NCBI RefSeq assembly: GCF_010731675.1 | Contig: NZ_AP022584.1 | Coordinates: 2,232,001-2,296,000, forward strand | From: Mycobacterium marseillense | GTDB lineage: Bacteria > Actinomycetota > Actinomycetes > Mycobacteriales > Mycobacteriaceae | Direction of reading: 5' to 3' | Length of the DNA: 64,000 bases | Shown here: piece by piece, positions 21,439-30,593 of the stretch | Layout of the letters: each line of letters starts with the position of its first letter | How positions within the stretch are numbered: the stretch's first letter is position 1 | Position numbers and translations under genes: made by a program | Notes under the pieces: model-generated | Databases searched by the model: none | What the model was told of the DNA's origin: nothing | What the model saw: only the letters and a program-made list of their open reading frames with translations

Positions 21439-22202
21439 ATGGCGGCCGGCGCGACCGCGCCGTCGATGCCCGGGATGTTGCCGACGATCTCTTTGATCTT
21501 GCTCACCAGCGCGTCGGGCGTCGACGGGTCGTAGTCCTCGCCGTTGATCTTGATCGTCGGCGTGGCTTTGATCTGTGCGGCCGCCGCTTCGCCGGTGACC
21601 TTGTCGAGGTACTTGCCGCTGTTGATGCAGTCGGGCACCTTGCCCACGACGCCGGCCTCACGGGCGAGTTCGATCAACCGCGCGTTGTCCGGGAAGCTCT
21701 TGCCGGTTTCGCTGGGCTGGATGTCTGTGGTGAACAGCGCGGTATGGAAACGGCGGAACGCGTCGAGGGATTCGTCGGCGACGCAGCGGGCCGCGTTGGC
21801 CGCCCGCGACGAATAGTTGTGGTTTCGCGAGCTGTCCAGGATCGACACCATGGAGTAATCGGCCGCGATGGCCCCGACGTCGATGAGCCGCGACACCGTC
21901 GGCCCGAAGGTGCGTTCGAAGTTACCGCAGGCCGGGCACAGGAAGTCCTCGTACAACGTCACCACGGCCTTGGGGTTGGTGCTGCCCGGCTGGGTGACCA
22001 GCTTGCTCGACGTCACCCGCACGGTGTCGCCCGCGCCGGTGGCGGCGGGCTTCTTGTGGTTCGACGTCACGATGTAGAAGACGAGGACGACCGCGAAGAT
22101 CACGACGAACGCGGTGCCACCGATCTGGACGAGCCGACCGGACTTACCGCCGGAGGCCGACTTCATGTCGAATCGTGGGGGGCGTTTGGGTTTGTCGGCC
22201 AC
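21435..22202 (-). CDS. Membrane-anchored DsbA-like thiol:disulfide oxidoreductase
   Basis: 255 residues with an N-terminal signal anchor (about residues 27-48) and a thioredoxin-fold domain with catalytic EDFLCPACGNFE and cis-Pro loop KATPTIKINGE. Two more Cys (AARCVAD, VPDCINS) may form the second disulfide seen in the Rv2969c protein. GTG 22202 is chosen for its AGGGA upstream and for matching the recalled Rv2969c length; a TTG at 22247 would add 15 residues. It introduces disulfides into exported proteins, recharged by the neighbouring VKOR. Confidence 0.9.
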   Translation of the reverse strand: MADKPKRPPRFDMKSASGGKSGRLVQIGGTAFVVIFAVVLVFYIVTSNHKKPAATGAGDTVRVTSSKLVTQPGSTNPKAVVTLYEDFLCPACGNFERTFGPTVSRLIDVGAIAADYSMVSILDSSRNHNYSSRAANAARCVADESLDAFRRFHTALFTTDIQPSETGKSFPDNARLIELAREAGVVGKVPDCINSGKYLDKVTGEAAAAQIKATPTIKINGEDYDPSTPDALVSKIKEIVGNIPGIDGAVAPAAM

Positions 22203-22297
22203 AGGTTCCCTGATCTTTCGGTACTCGAGTTGTCGGTCTGCCGACAAAGCGATCGGACAAGGCGCCTCTAGATTACCGGCGCCGGCCGCTCACCGAC

Positions 22298-23416
22298 TCA
22301 GACCCGGCTCAGGTGTGCGCGCAGGGCCGAGATCAACTCGGTGGTCGCGACCATGCTGTCGCCGCCCAGCTGGAACAGATTGGCGAAGCCATGGGTCAGC
22401 GAGCCCAGGTAACGCAGGTCGACCGGCGTCCCGGCGGCCCGCAGCGCCTCGGCGTAGCTCTCGCCCTCGTCGCGCAGCGGGTCGAATCCGGCGACGGCGA
22501 TCAGCGCGGGGGCCAGTCCGGCCAGCGATTCGGCCAGGGCCGGCGACACACGCGGATCCGTCCGGTCCAGCTCGGAATGCCGCAGGTACTGCGATTCGAA
22601 CCAGTCGATGTCCCGCTTGGTCAGCAGGAAGCCGCGCGAGAAGAGGCTCAGCGACCGGTTCTGCGCGGTGAAGTCGGTCCGCGGATAGATCAGCCACTGC
22701 AACACCGGTGCGGGGCCGCCCTCGTCGCGCGCCAGTTGGCTGACGACGGCGGCGAGGTTGCCCCCGGCGCTGTCGCCGCCGACCGCGACCCGACCGGGGG
22801 TAGCGCCCAGCTCGCCGGCGTGCTGGTACGCCCATGTGAACGCCGCGTACGCGTCCTCGATCGCGGCGGGCGCCGGGTGCTCGGGAGCCAGCCGGTAGTC
22901 GATCGATAACACGTGGACACCGGCGTCACGGCAGGTCAGCCGGCACAGCGTGTCGTGGGTGTCCAGGTCACCGATCGACCAACCGCCGCCGTGGTAGAAG
23001 ACCAGCAGGGGGGCCGCCGCACCATCGGCCGGGCGGTAATGCCGGGCCCCGATCTCGCCGGCCGGGCCGGGCAGCGACAACTCGGTGACCTCGACGTGGA
23101 TCTGCGGACCGGGGAACCCCACGGTCGACTCGTGCATCTGGGCCCGGGACACCTCCGGGTCGTCGCCGACGACCAGCCCGTCGATGCCGACGGCACGCAG
23201 GCCCGACAACATCAGCTGCAAGGTCGGATCGAGGGTGTTGCCGTCGATGATGACCGATCGGCCGCGGACGAGTCCGCGGCGCACCGCGGTCGGGATCCAC
23301 GGGATGACCTTGACCCCGACGCCGGTGACGGCGCCCTGGATGCGACTGGCCAGGGGCACCGATGCGCGTTGCGCTGCGGTGTGCACGCCCGGCGCGGCAG
23401 ACAGAGGCTTGGTCAT
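22298..23416 (-). CDS. lipN: Hormone-sensitive-lipase-family esterase LipN
   Basis: 372 residues, alpha/beta-hydrolase of family IV: oxyanion motif YHGGGWSIGD (about residue 142), nucleophile elbow VGGDSAGGNLA, acidic residue in FDPLRDEGE and catalytic His in LTHGFANLF. ATG 23416 is preceded by AGGGGG. LipN hydrolyses short-chain acyl esters; the natural substrate is unknown. Same position as Rv2970c. Confidence 0.92.
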   Translation of the reverse strand: MTKPLSAAPGVHTAAQRASVPLASRIQGAVTGVGVKVIPWIPTAVRRGLVRGRSVIIDGNTLDPTLQLMLSGLRAVGIDGLVVGDDPEVSRAQMHESTVGFPGPQIHVEVTELSLPGPAGEIGARHYRPADGAAAPLLVFYHGGGWSIGDLDTHDTLCRLTCRDAGVHVLSIDYRLAPEHPAPAAIEDAYAAFTWAYQHAGELGATPGRVAVGGDSAGGNLAAVVSQLARDEGGPAPVLQWLIYPRTDFTAQNRSLSLFSRGFLLTKRDIDWFESQYLRHSELDRTDPRVSPALAESLAGLAPALIAVAGFDPLRDEGESYAEALRAAGTPVDLRYLGSLTHGFANLFQLGGDSMVATTELISALRAHLSRV

Positions 23417-23455
23417 GGACAACCCCCTTTTTCAAATGACGTGGCACCGCGTGAC

Positions 23456-23764
23456 GACGAAAGTGATTTCACCCTCGCAGCCGCCAATTCCGGCGTGCCG
23501 CGCGACCAACTGTACGTGGTGGCATACCCGGTACCGAGGGGCGCGGATGGACACCTGCCCAGGTGTTGATTAGGTTGCATTTGCTCCCTCGGTAATATCG
23601 TGATCCCCAAGCCGGTGAAGCCTTCACGGATTGCGAGCAGCTTCGACGTGTTCGATTTCGAACGCAGCGCCTCGAACTCGGCGCCAACGCCGTTGATCTC
23701 CTCGCCCGATGGCGGAACCCGGCTCGGTGCACACTCTCGAACCTTTAATTTCACAGGCAGGTGA
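23456..23764 (+). pseudogene. Relic of a second aldo/keto reductase gene
   Basis: The space between lipN and the intact aldo/keto reductase still encodes scattered family blocks in broken frames. Frame one: NSGVPRDQLYV (about 23486-23518), matching [10 protein letters not shown] of the intact neighbour. Frame two: TPAQVLIRLHL (23551-23583). Frame three: LGNIVIPKPVKPSRIASSF (23588-23644), running on to DVFDFE and then GTRL and TFNF near a stop at 23762. The central 100-150 residues, including the substrate-site His region, are gone. This points to decay of a tandem paralogue by deletion and frameshift. I recall two tandem AKR genes at the corresponding M. smegmatis locus. Confidence 0.8.
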
Positions 23765-23769
23765 ATGAA

Positions 23770-24615
23770 TTGACTGGCGAGTCGGGCTCCGCCGCACCCT
23801 CAATTGCTCTCAACGACGAAAACACGATGCCGGCCCTGGGCCTGGGCGTCGCGGAATTGTCGGATGACGAGACCGAACGCGCGGTGTCGGCGGCACTGGA
23901 GATCGGGTGCCGGCTCATCGACACCGCCGCGGTCTACGGCAATGAGGCCGCCGTCGGGCGCGCCATCGCCGCCTCCGGGATTCCGCGCGCCGAGCTGTTC
24001 GTGACCACCAAGCTGGCGACGCCCGATCAGGGTTTCAAGGGCGCGATGGACGCCTGCAGCGCCAGCCTGGAACGGCTGGGGCTGGACTACGTCGACCTGT
24101 ACCTGATTCACTGGCCGGCCCCGTCGCTCGGCAATTACGTGAACTCCTTCGGCGGATTGATCCAGACCCGCGGGGACGGGCAGGCCCGCTCGATCGGTGT
24201 CTCCAACTTCACCGACGAGCACCTGACGACGGTCATCGACCTCACGTTCGTCACCCCCGCGGTCAACCAGATCGAGCTGCACCCGCTGCTCAACCAGGAG
24301 GCACTGCGCAAGACCAACGCCGAGCACAACGTCCTCACCCAGTCCTACACACCGCTGGCGCTGGGCAAGTTGATGGACAACCCGACGGTGACCTCGGTCG
24401 CCGGCGAGTACGGCAAGACCGCCTCGCAGGTGCTGCTGCGGTGGAACCTGCAGTTGGGCAACGCGGTCGTCTTCCGTTCGGCCAAGGACGAGCACATCGC
24501 GACCAACATGGACGTGTTCGATTTCGAGTTGGCCGCCGAGCACATGGATGCGATCAACGGGCTCAACGACGGCACCCGGCTGCGCCCGGACCCGGAGACC
24601 TACGAGGGCTCGTAG
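23770..24615 (+). CDS. Aldo/keto reductase (Rv2971-like)
   Basis: 281 residues, NADPH-dependent TIM-barrel oxidoreductase. The catalytic tetrad is visible: Asp and Tyr in [10 protein letters not shown], Lys in TTKLATP and His in YLIHWPAP. The cofactor segment near the C terminus is [12 protein letters not shown], divergent from the usual IPKS motif. TTG 23770 is preferred, since AGGTGA lies just upstream and contains the stop of the relic gene; GTG 23761 is the alternative. Likely detoxifies dicarbonyls or aldehydes. Converges on the HNH gene with a 7-bp gap. Confidence 0.9.
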   Translation: MTGESGSAAPSIALNDENTMPALGLGVAELSDDETERAVSAALEIGCRLIDTAAVYGNEAAVGRAIAASGIPRAELFVTTKLATPDQGFKGAMDACSASLERLGLDYVDLYLIHWPAPSLGNYVNSFGGLIQTRGDGQARSIGVSNFTDEHLTTVIDLTFVTPAVNQIELHPLLNQEALRKTNAEHNVLTQSYTPLALGKLMDNPTVTSVAGEYGKTASQVLLRWNLQLGNAVVFRSAKDEHIATNMDVFDFELAAEHMDAINGLNDGTRLRPDPETYEGS

Positions 24616-24622
24616 CGGCCCG

Positions 24623-25345
24623 TCACGGGGCTTCCCCCGCTGGGCAGGTCGCGGCCCCCTGACGCAGGGCACCGGTCGACGCCGCATCCACCGGCAGCGA
24701 ATAACCGCGCAGCACGGCGATGAATTGCATGGCGTACTGGCAGGCGAACGCCGCGTTGGGCGGCATCCACTGCCCCGGGGGTGAATCGCCCTTGTCCTGA
24801 TTGGCCGGCCCGTCGACGGCGAGCAGGTTGGCGGGGTCGTTGGCGAAGCGCCGCCGCTCGGGCGCCGGCCACGCGTATGCGCCCATGTCCCAGGCGTACG
24901 CGAGCGGGACGATGTGGTCGATCTGCACCGATTCGCCGACCTTGGGGCCGCGCCGAAAGGCGATCGTCTTGTTGGTGTACGGGTCGTGCAGCGTGCCGGT
25001 GGCCACGGCGTCGGGGCAGCGCTTGATCGACACATAGGTCTTGTCGACGAGATCGCGGTCGAGGATGTCGTCGCGGGTGTCGCATCCGTTGTGCCCCAAC
25101 GGGGCATCGTTGTCGTCATCCCAGGCGTCGCCGAACGCCGCCCGCAGGTAGTCGTAGCGGTGCAGCCGCAGCGGCACGACGGCGATGCCCGCGAGCACGT
25201 CGGCGCCGGGCAGCACCGTCGGAACATCGGCGCGCGCCGCGTATTCGGCGGAGTGCCTGGTGGCCGAGGACCCGACGGTCTGATAGGCGACCACCACCGC
25301 CAGCGCCGCCGCGGCGGCCAGCCACAACAGCACCTTGCGGTTCAA
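24623..25345 (-). CDS. Exported/membrane-anchored HNH (DUF1524-like) nuclease-type protein
   Basis: 240 residues with an uncleaved-type signal segment at residues 4-22. A nuclease-like core follows: QIDHIVPLAYAWDMGA supplies the HNH His pair equivalent, and NLLAVDGPANQDKGDS the Asn and Lys. Four Cys (CDT, KRCPD, ACQY, TCPAG) could form disulfides outside the cell. The start is TTG 25345, overlapping the recG stop as TTGA. The gene corresponds to Rv2972c. A DNase role outside the membrane is inference from the motif. Confidence 0.8.
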   Translation of the reverse strand: MNRKVLLWLAAAAALAVVVAYQTVGSSATRHSAEYAARADVPTVLPGADVLAGIAVVPLRLHRYDYLRAAFGDAWDDDNDAPLGHNGCDTRDDILDRDLVDKTYVSIKRCPDAVATGTLHDPYTNKTIAFRRGPKVGESVQIDHIVPLAYAWDMGAYAWPAPERRRFANDPANLLAVDGPANQDKGDSPPGQWMPPNAAFACQYAMQFIAVLRGYSLPVDAASTGALRQGAATCPAGEAP

Positions 25346-27558
25346 CTCTTGTCCAGGTATTCGATGCGGTCGGTGTCGGTGAATCGCGCGGCCAGCACGG
25401 CCAATCCGGGATCGGAAGGATCCTCGGAATAGGTCCGGATGCAGAAGTCCCGCGCAGCCTCGATGTACTCCAGGTGGTCCGCCAGGGACAGCAGTCGCAG
25501 CGTGATTGCCCGGCCGGACTGGTTGCGACCCAAGACATCTCCTTCGCGGCGCTCCTTGAGGTCGAGGTCGGCGAGGGCGAAGCCGTCCAGCGTCCCAGCC
25601 ACCGCGCTCAGCCGCCGGCCGGCGGGCGAGTCCGGCGCGGACCAGCTGGCGAACAGGCACAGGCTCGGGTGCTGTCCCCGGCCGATGCGGCCGCGCAGCT
25701 GATGCAGCTGGCTGATCCCGAACCGGTCGGCGTCCATCACCAGCATCACGGTGGCGTTGGGGACGTCGACGCCGACCTCGATGACGGTGGTGCACACCAG
25801 CACGTCGACCTCGCCGGCGCGGAAGGCGGCCATCACCGCGTCCTTCTCGTCGCCGGACAGCCGCCCGTGCATCAGCCCCAGCCGCAGGTGCGCCAGCTCG
25901 CCGGAACGCAGTCGGGCGTAAAGGCCTTCGGCGGTCTCGGGCGCCTTGGCGTTCTGTTCCTGGGTGCCCGCCTCGTCGTCCTCGTCGATGCGGGGAGCCA
26001 CCACGTAGGCCTGCCGGCCGGCGGCCACCTCTTCGCTGATGCGCTGCCAGGCGCGGCCGAGCCACGTCGGCTTGTCCTTGACGAAGATCACATTGCTGGT
26101 GATCGGCTGGCGACCGCGCGGAAGTTCGCGCAGCGTCGACGTTTCCAGGTCCCCGTAGACGGTGAGCGCGACGGTGCGGGGAATCGGCGTCGCCGTCATC
26201 ACCAGCAGGTGCGGGGTCACACCCGGACGGGCCTTGGCCCGTAACCGATCTCGCTGCTCGACACCGAAACGATGTTGCTCGTCGACGACCACCATGCCCA
26301 GGTTGTCGAACTCCACCGCGTCCTGCAGTAGCGCGTGGGTGCCGACGACGATGCCCGCCTCACCGCCGGCGATCTCGGCCCGGATCTGCTTCTTTTGCGC
26401 GGCGGTCATGGAACCGCTGAGCAGCGCGATCCGGGTGGCATGGTCGGCGCCACCCAGCTGGCCCGCCATCGCCAGCGGGCCGAGCACGTCGAGGATCGAG
26501 CGAAGATGTTGTGCGGCAAGCACTTCCGTCGGGGCCAGCAGCGCGCACTGATAACCGGCGTCCACCATCTGCAGCATCGCCAGCACCGAGACGATCGTCT
26601 TGCCCGAGCCCACCTCCCCCTGCAGCAGGCGATTCAGCGGGCGGCTGGACGCCAGCCCCTCGGACAGCACGCCGAGGACGTCACGCTGGCCCGCGGTCAG
26701 CTCGAAGGGCAACCGCCCCAACAGGTCTGCGGCCAAACCGTCCATACGCGACGGCGCCGGGGGTCCCGATGCCGAAAGCTCACCGTGCCGGCGGGCCACC
26801 AGCGCCCACTGCAACCCGACGGCCTCGTCGAAGGTCAGCCGCTCGCGCGCCCGCTGGCGGGGGGCTTCGGTTTCGGCGAGGTGGATGTCGCGCAACGCCT
26901 GATCTTCGGAGATCAGGCCGAATTTCGCGCGCAGGTCCTCGGGCAGCGGATCGGGCACCGGGTCGAGGACGTCCAGGACTTGGCGCACGGAGGCGAAGAT
27001 GTTCCAGCTCTGCAGCTTGGCGCTGGCGGCATAGATCGGGAAGAAGTGGCGCTGGTATGCGTCCGCGATGTCTTCGCCGGTGGCGTGCGAGGCGTTGGCG
27101 ATGCTCTTGAGGGACACGGTGCCGCGGTTGCGCCCGTCCGGCGTGTCGAGGAGGAGGAACGCGGGATGGGTGAGCTGCATGACGTTCCTGAAGAACCCGA
27201 CCTCGCCGGAGAGCATCACCTTGGTGCCCTTGGTCAGGTCCTTTTTGATGTAGTTCGCGTTGAAGAACGTGGCGGTCACCTTGTTGCGGCCGGAGCCGAG
27301 CGTGATGCGATGGCAGACCTTTTTCGGGGTCTTTTTCATCGGAAACGTCTCGGTGTCGGCGATCGTGTCGACGATGGTGATGTGCTCACCGGCCGGCGGC
27401 CGCTCGTCGTCGGCGTCCCAGCGGCTGGCGCCCTCGGTGTAGCTGCGCGGGTAGTGGCGCAGCAGGTCGTTGACGGTCCGGATCCCGAACACCTCGTCCA
27501 GGAGTTCCGCGACCTTCCCACCAGTGATGAAGTCCAGCCGGTCGGACAGCGACACCAT
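25342..27558 (-). CDS. recG: ATP-dependent DNA helicase RecG
   Basis: 738 residues. The N-terminal wedge/OB region is followed by helicase motif I LLQGEVGSGKT, motif II VVVDEQHRFG, motif III MTATPIPRT, and motif VI near QLRGRIGRGQH. RecG remodels stalled forks and Holliday junctions. ATG 27558 lies two bases before the FakA-like stop, so the two are cotranscribed with the downstream HNH gene. Confidence 0.97.
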   Translation of the reverse strand: MVSLSDRLDFITGGKVAELLDEVFGIRTVNDLLRHYPRSYTEGASRWDADDERPPAGEHITIVDTIADTETFPMKKTPKKVCHRITLGSGRNKVTATFFNANYIKKDLTKGTKVMLSGEVGFFRNVMQLTHPAFLLLDTPDGRNRGTVSLKSIANASHATGEDIADAYQRHFFPIYAASAKLQSWNIFASVRQVLDVLDPVPDPLPEDLRAKFGLISEDQALRDIHLAETEAPRQRARERLTFDEAVGLQWALVARRHGELSASGPPAPSRMDGLAADLLGRLPFELTAGQRDVLGVLSEGLASSRPLNRLLQGEVGSGKTIVSVLAMLQMVDAGYQCALLAPTEVLAAQHLRSILDVLGPLAMAGQLGGADHATRIALLSGSMTAAQKKQIRAEIAGGEAGIVVGTHALLQDAVEFDNLGMVVVDEQHRFGVEQRDRLRAKARPGVTPHLLVMTATPIPRTVALTVYGDLETSTLRELPRGRQPITSNVIFVKDKPTWLGRAWQRISEEVAAGRQAYVVAPRIDEDDEAGTQEQNAKAPETAEGLYARLRSGELAHLRLGLMHGRLSGDEKDAVMAAFRAGEVDVLVCTTVIEVGVDVPNATVMLVMDADRFGISQLHQLRGRIGRGQHPSLCLFASWSAPDSPAGRRLSAVAGTLDGFALADLDLKERREGDVLGRNQSGRAITLRLLSLADHLEYIEAARDFCIRTYSEDPSDPGLAVLAARFTDTDRIEYLDKS

Positions 27559-27560
27559 CG

Positions 27561-29210
27561 CTATTCGACCCCGATCAGCAGCGCGTCACCGTGGTGTCCG
27601 GTGCGGTAGGTGACCAGTTCGGTCCCCGGGTGGTGGTCGTGCATGTGCTCTTCCAGGATGTCCCCGACGGCGCCGGCGTCCCCGTCGGTCTCGATGCCGG
27701 TGCCCAGCAGCACGGTCACCAGGTCCCCGCCGGAGGCCAGCAGCAGATCGAGCAGGCCGATCGCCGCCCCGACCGCGTCGGCGGCCACGATCAGCACCTC
27801 GTCGCCCGCGATGCCCAGGCCGTCGCCGGGATGGCAGCGGCCCGCCCACGTCAACGCGCTCTCGGTCGCGATGCGCACCGATCCGTGCCGTGCCGCGCCG
27901 GCCGCCCGCGCCATGGTGTAGCCGTCGTCGACGGCCTGCCTACCGGTTTCGTGCACGGCCAGCGCGGCCAGCCCCTGCACCATCGACCCCGTCGGGATCG
28001 GCACCACGTCAATCCCCCAACCGATGGCCGCCGTGCATCCGGCGACCAACTCCTCGGCCGCCACATAGCCGTTCGGCAACACCATCACCTGCGCCGCGCC
28101 AGTGTCGACGACGGCCCGCATCAGCTGGTGCGCGCTGATGTTGGTCGCGGGGTCGTGCGCCGCGGGGTCGCGTCGCAGCACGCTGGCGCCCTCCCCGGCG
28201 AACAGCTCGGCCGCGCCGTCGCCGTCCACGACGGCCAGCACGGCCCGCTCCCGCGTCCAGCCGCCCGGCGGCAACCCGGAGGTGCCGGAGCTCAGGGCCG
28301 AGATGACGATGCGGCTCAGTTGTCCGGCCGCCAGTCCCGCCTCGACGGCGGCGCCGGCGTCGTCGGTATGCACGTGCACGGAATAGGTGCGCCGGGCCGA
28401 CGACGGCGCGGAGGCGATGCCCACCGAATCGCCCAGGTCCGCCAACCGATCCCGCAGCGCGTCCGCCGCCGCGGGTTCGCAGCCGTCCAGCCGGTACATC
28501 ACCTCGAATTGCGGCGCCGGGCGCGGCGCGGCGGCTTCGGTGCGCTGCGCCCGCGGCGAGAGCTCGTAAACCGTCCGGGCAGGCGCCGGCCCCGCGATGG
28601 TGGTCCGCAACGCGTCCAGCAGGACCAGCAGACCCCGCCCGCCGGCATCGACGGCTCCGGCGTCGGCGAGCACGTCGAGCTGCTCTGGAGTCTTTTCCAG
28701 CGCGACCACGGCCGCGTCCCCGGCGGCGATGACGGCCGGGGCGAGCCCGTCCCCGGCCCGCGCGCACTGCGCGACGGCGGTGGCGGCCGCCCGCAGCACC
28801 GAGACGATGGTCCCCGGGACTTCCTGCCCGCCCATCGAGGTGATGACCAGTTCCACGCCGCGCTGCAGCGCGTCGCCCAGCACGCCGACGTCGATGTGGG
28901 GCAGGTCGCCCCCGACATCGGTTGCGGCCGTGGCGGTGACGTCAGCGAGGCCGCGCAGGATCTGCGACAGGATCACGCCGGAGTTACCGCGGGCGCCGTT
29001 GAGCGCTCCGGCCGACAGCGCCGCCGCGGCCCGGCCGGCGCAGGCCGAGCCGCCCTGCGCGTTCAGTTCCGCCAGGGCCGACCTCATGGTGAACAGCATG
29101 TTCGCGCCGGTATCGGAGTCGGCGACGGGGAAGACGTTGAGCCGATTGATCTCGTCGATGTGGGTGATCAGGTCGCTGACGGCGGTGTGCGCCCAGTCCC
29201 GCAGGGTCAT
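27561..29210 (-). CDS. DAK2/FakA-like kinase domain protein (fatty acid kinase-type)
   Basis: About 549 residues. An N-terminal DhaL-type ATP-binding domain (NVFPVADSDTGANM supplies the Mg-binding Asp residues; GARGNSGVILSQIL follows) is fused to a long C-terminal region characteristic of FakA/YloV proteins. FakA phosphorylates fatty acids presented by a DegV-type FakB, which is not encoded here. ATG 29210 is used; the frame stays open upstream, with a GGAGGAGG at about 29260 that could serve an unusual upstream start. In M. tuberculosis I recall this locus as two genes (Rv2975c, Rv2974c); here it is one intact frame. Confidence 0.85.
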   Translation of the reverse strand: MTLRDWAHTAVSDLITHIDEINRLNVFPVADSDTGANMLFTMRSALAELNAQGGSACAGRAAAALSAGALNGARGNSGVILSQILRGLADVTATAATDVGGDLPHIDVGVLGDALQRGVELVITSMGGQEVPGTIVSVLRAAATAVAQCARAGDGLAPAVIAAGDAAVVALEKTPEQLDVLADAGAVDAGGRGLLVLLDALRTTIAGPAPARTVYELSPRAQRTEAAAPRPAPQFEVMYRLDGCEPAAADALRDRLADLGDSVGIASAPSSARRTYSVHVHTDDAGAAVEAGLAAGQLSRIVISALSSGTSGLPPGGWTRERAVLAVVDGDGAAELFAGEGASVLRRDPAAHDPATNISAHQLMRAVVDTGAAQVMVLPNGYVAAEELVAGCTAAIGWGIDVVPIPTGSMVQGLAALAVHETGRQAVDDGYTMARAAGAARHGSVRIATESALTWAGRCHPGDGLGIAGDEVLIVAADAVGAAIGLLDLLLASGGDLVTVLLGTGIETDGDAGAVGDILEEHMHDHHPGTELVTYRTGHHGDALLIGVE

Positions 29211-29436
29211 CGCGTCCAGGAGACGTAGCTGCGACGTATCAGCAGTGCCCAGTTGACCCACCTCCTCCGCACCAGTCTCCCGGTGGGCGCCAGCGTAGCC
29301 CGGCGACGGAGCCGCTGCGCTCGGTTGCTCTGCGCCGCTGAGGAAGATCGAGCAGCCGGCCGGCAGCGGCAGACCCATCGGCGTCGAGATCGTCCTCGAC
29401 GCCACGTTTCCCGCCAAGAAGTTACCGTAGGCGGCC

Positions 29437-30198
29437 TTAATAGCCCTGCCGGATACCGGGATTGGCCTGCCCCACCAGCATGCGCTCGTTGCTGCCATCG
29501 CGGCTGACGCCGTAGCGGCTCATCTGATAGTTCATCGACGCGCACGCGGCCGCCACCGGATCCCACGCCGAGTTCGACGTCCCGGGCTGGTGGAAGGCCG
29601 CGAAGGTATCCGGCATTACCTGCCACGGGCCGCGCGTCGCGTGCAGCGGGCCACCGTCGAGCTGAGAAGGCCCGTAGGCATTGCTGTCTGACAGGTTGAT
29701 CGCACCCGAATGGAACTGCGATTCGTGGTCGGCGATGGTCATCATGCCCTCGATCCAGCGACCACGGGCCGATGCCTCGGTGACGCCGATCCGGGTCAGT
29801 GCCTCCTCGAGATAGCCGCGGATCGCCTCGGGTCCGTCCGGCCACACTTCCCGACCGTCGAAAGCGACCTGCCGCAGCTGGATACCGCCGCGCACGGCGG
29901 CCGCCTCTTGCACCACGGGACGGGGCGCACCGGGCTGCCACCACCACGTCGCACCGACTTGACCGGCCCCCGAGGCTCTCGGGCCCGGGCCGCCCTGCCC
30001 GATGTCGTACTGCCCGCCCACAGCGGTCGGGCAGTTGACCGACGTACTCCCTATGGCGACGCTGCCCAGCGCCGCCACCACCAGATAGGCCGCCGCCACC
30101 CGGCGCAACCTCAAGACCAACCGTCCTACGCCCACCGGTGAGCCCCGCCGGTTTTCGACGCGGGCTAGACCGGCAGCGTTTTCGGCGCGCGCAACCAC
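29437..30198 (-). CDS. Exported transglycosylase-like protein
   Basis: About 253 residues. A hydrophobic segment near residues 36-52 (AAAYLVVAALGSVAIG) acts as signal or anchor. The mature part contains ADHESQFHSGAINLSDSNAYGPSQ and GPWQVMPDTFAAF, resembling lysozyme-like lytic transglycosylase domains with the catalytic Glu in DHESQF. GTG 30198 is preferred for an AGGGGAG about 8 bases upstream; start sites at 30216 (TTG) and 30135 (GTG) are possible. It would act on peptidoglycan. The catalytic assignment is by motif only. Confidence 0.7.
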   Translation of the reverse strand: MVARAENAAGLARVENRRGSPVGVGRLVLRLRRVAAAYLVVAALGSVAIGSTSVNCPTAVGGQYDIGQGGPGPRASGAGQVGATWWWQPGAPRPVVQEAAAVRGGIQLRQVAFDGREVWPDGPEAIRGYLEEALTRIGVTEASARGRWIEGMMTIADHESQFHSGAINLSDSNAYGPSQLDGGPLHATRGPWQVMPDTFAAFHQPGTSNSAWDPVAAACASMNYQMSRYGVSRDGSNERMLVGQANPGIRQGY

Positions 30199-30593
30199 CC
30201 CGCGCACTCCCCTCAAGCCTGCCGATATTTGCTTCCCAGCCTCATCCGCAGCTCCGCGCGGGCCGGTACCGCCGGGAAGAAGACTTCAGCCGAATCAGCG
30301 CGCCGTCACACCTGAGGTAGGCAGCGACCGCACCGGCCATCGGCGGCGCTGCCATCCTAGCGGCCGGACGTCCCGGCAACCGCGACGCAAGCCGGTAATG
30401 TGATCGACTGCATGTAGACCGCGCAGGAGGGTTCCAGCGCACAGCCGGGCCGCGCGACGGCGCGTAACCGCAGGGTCAGCCCATGATGACCGTTTTGGTG
30501 GTTGCCGGAGGAGTCGGTATCCTGATTGGGCCCGGTGCAGCTGGGCTGTCCCGGCCGGATTGCCGGACCCCCGAGATTTGAGGAGCTTGAACA
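30199..30593. other. Intergenic region upstream of rpmB
   Basis: A 395-bp divergent space containing the rpmB promoter and Shine-Dalgarno (AGGAG, 30581-30585). The part nearer the transglycosylase-like gene shows no recognised motif, and I see no supported small gene. Confidence 0.5.
30495..30523 (+). promoter_or_regulatory. Predicted sigma-A-like promoter of rpmB
   Basis: TTGGTG (30495-30500), a 17-bp spacer and TATCCT (30518-30523) place a transcription start near 30530 and a 5' leader of roughly 64 bases for rpmB. The hexamers each differ from the vegetative consensus, but the spacing is ideal. Confidence 0.5.

Noticed and set aside
30364..30440. Possible tiny ORF ahead of rpmB (GTG near 30400 ending at TAG)
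   Set aside because: Only a few codons, no Shine-Dalgarno in the right place and no attenuator-like structure that I can support.
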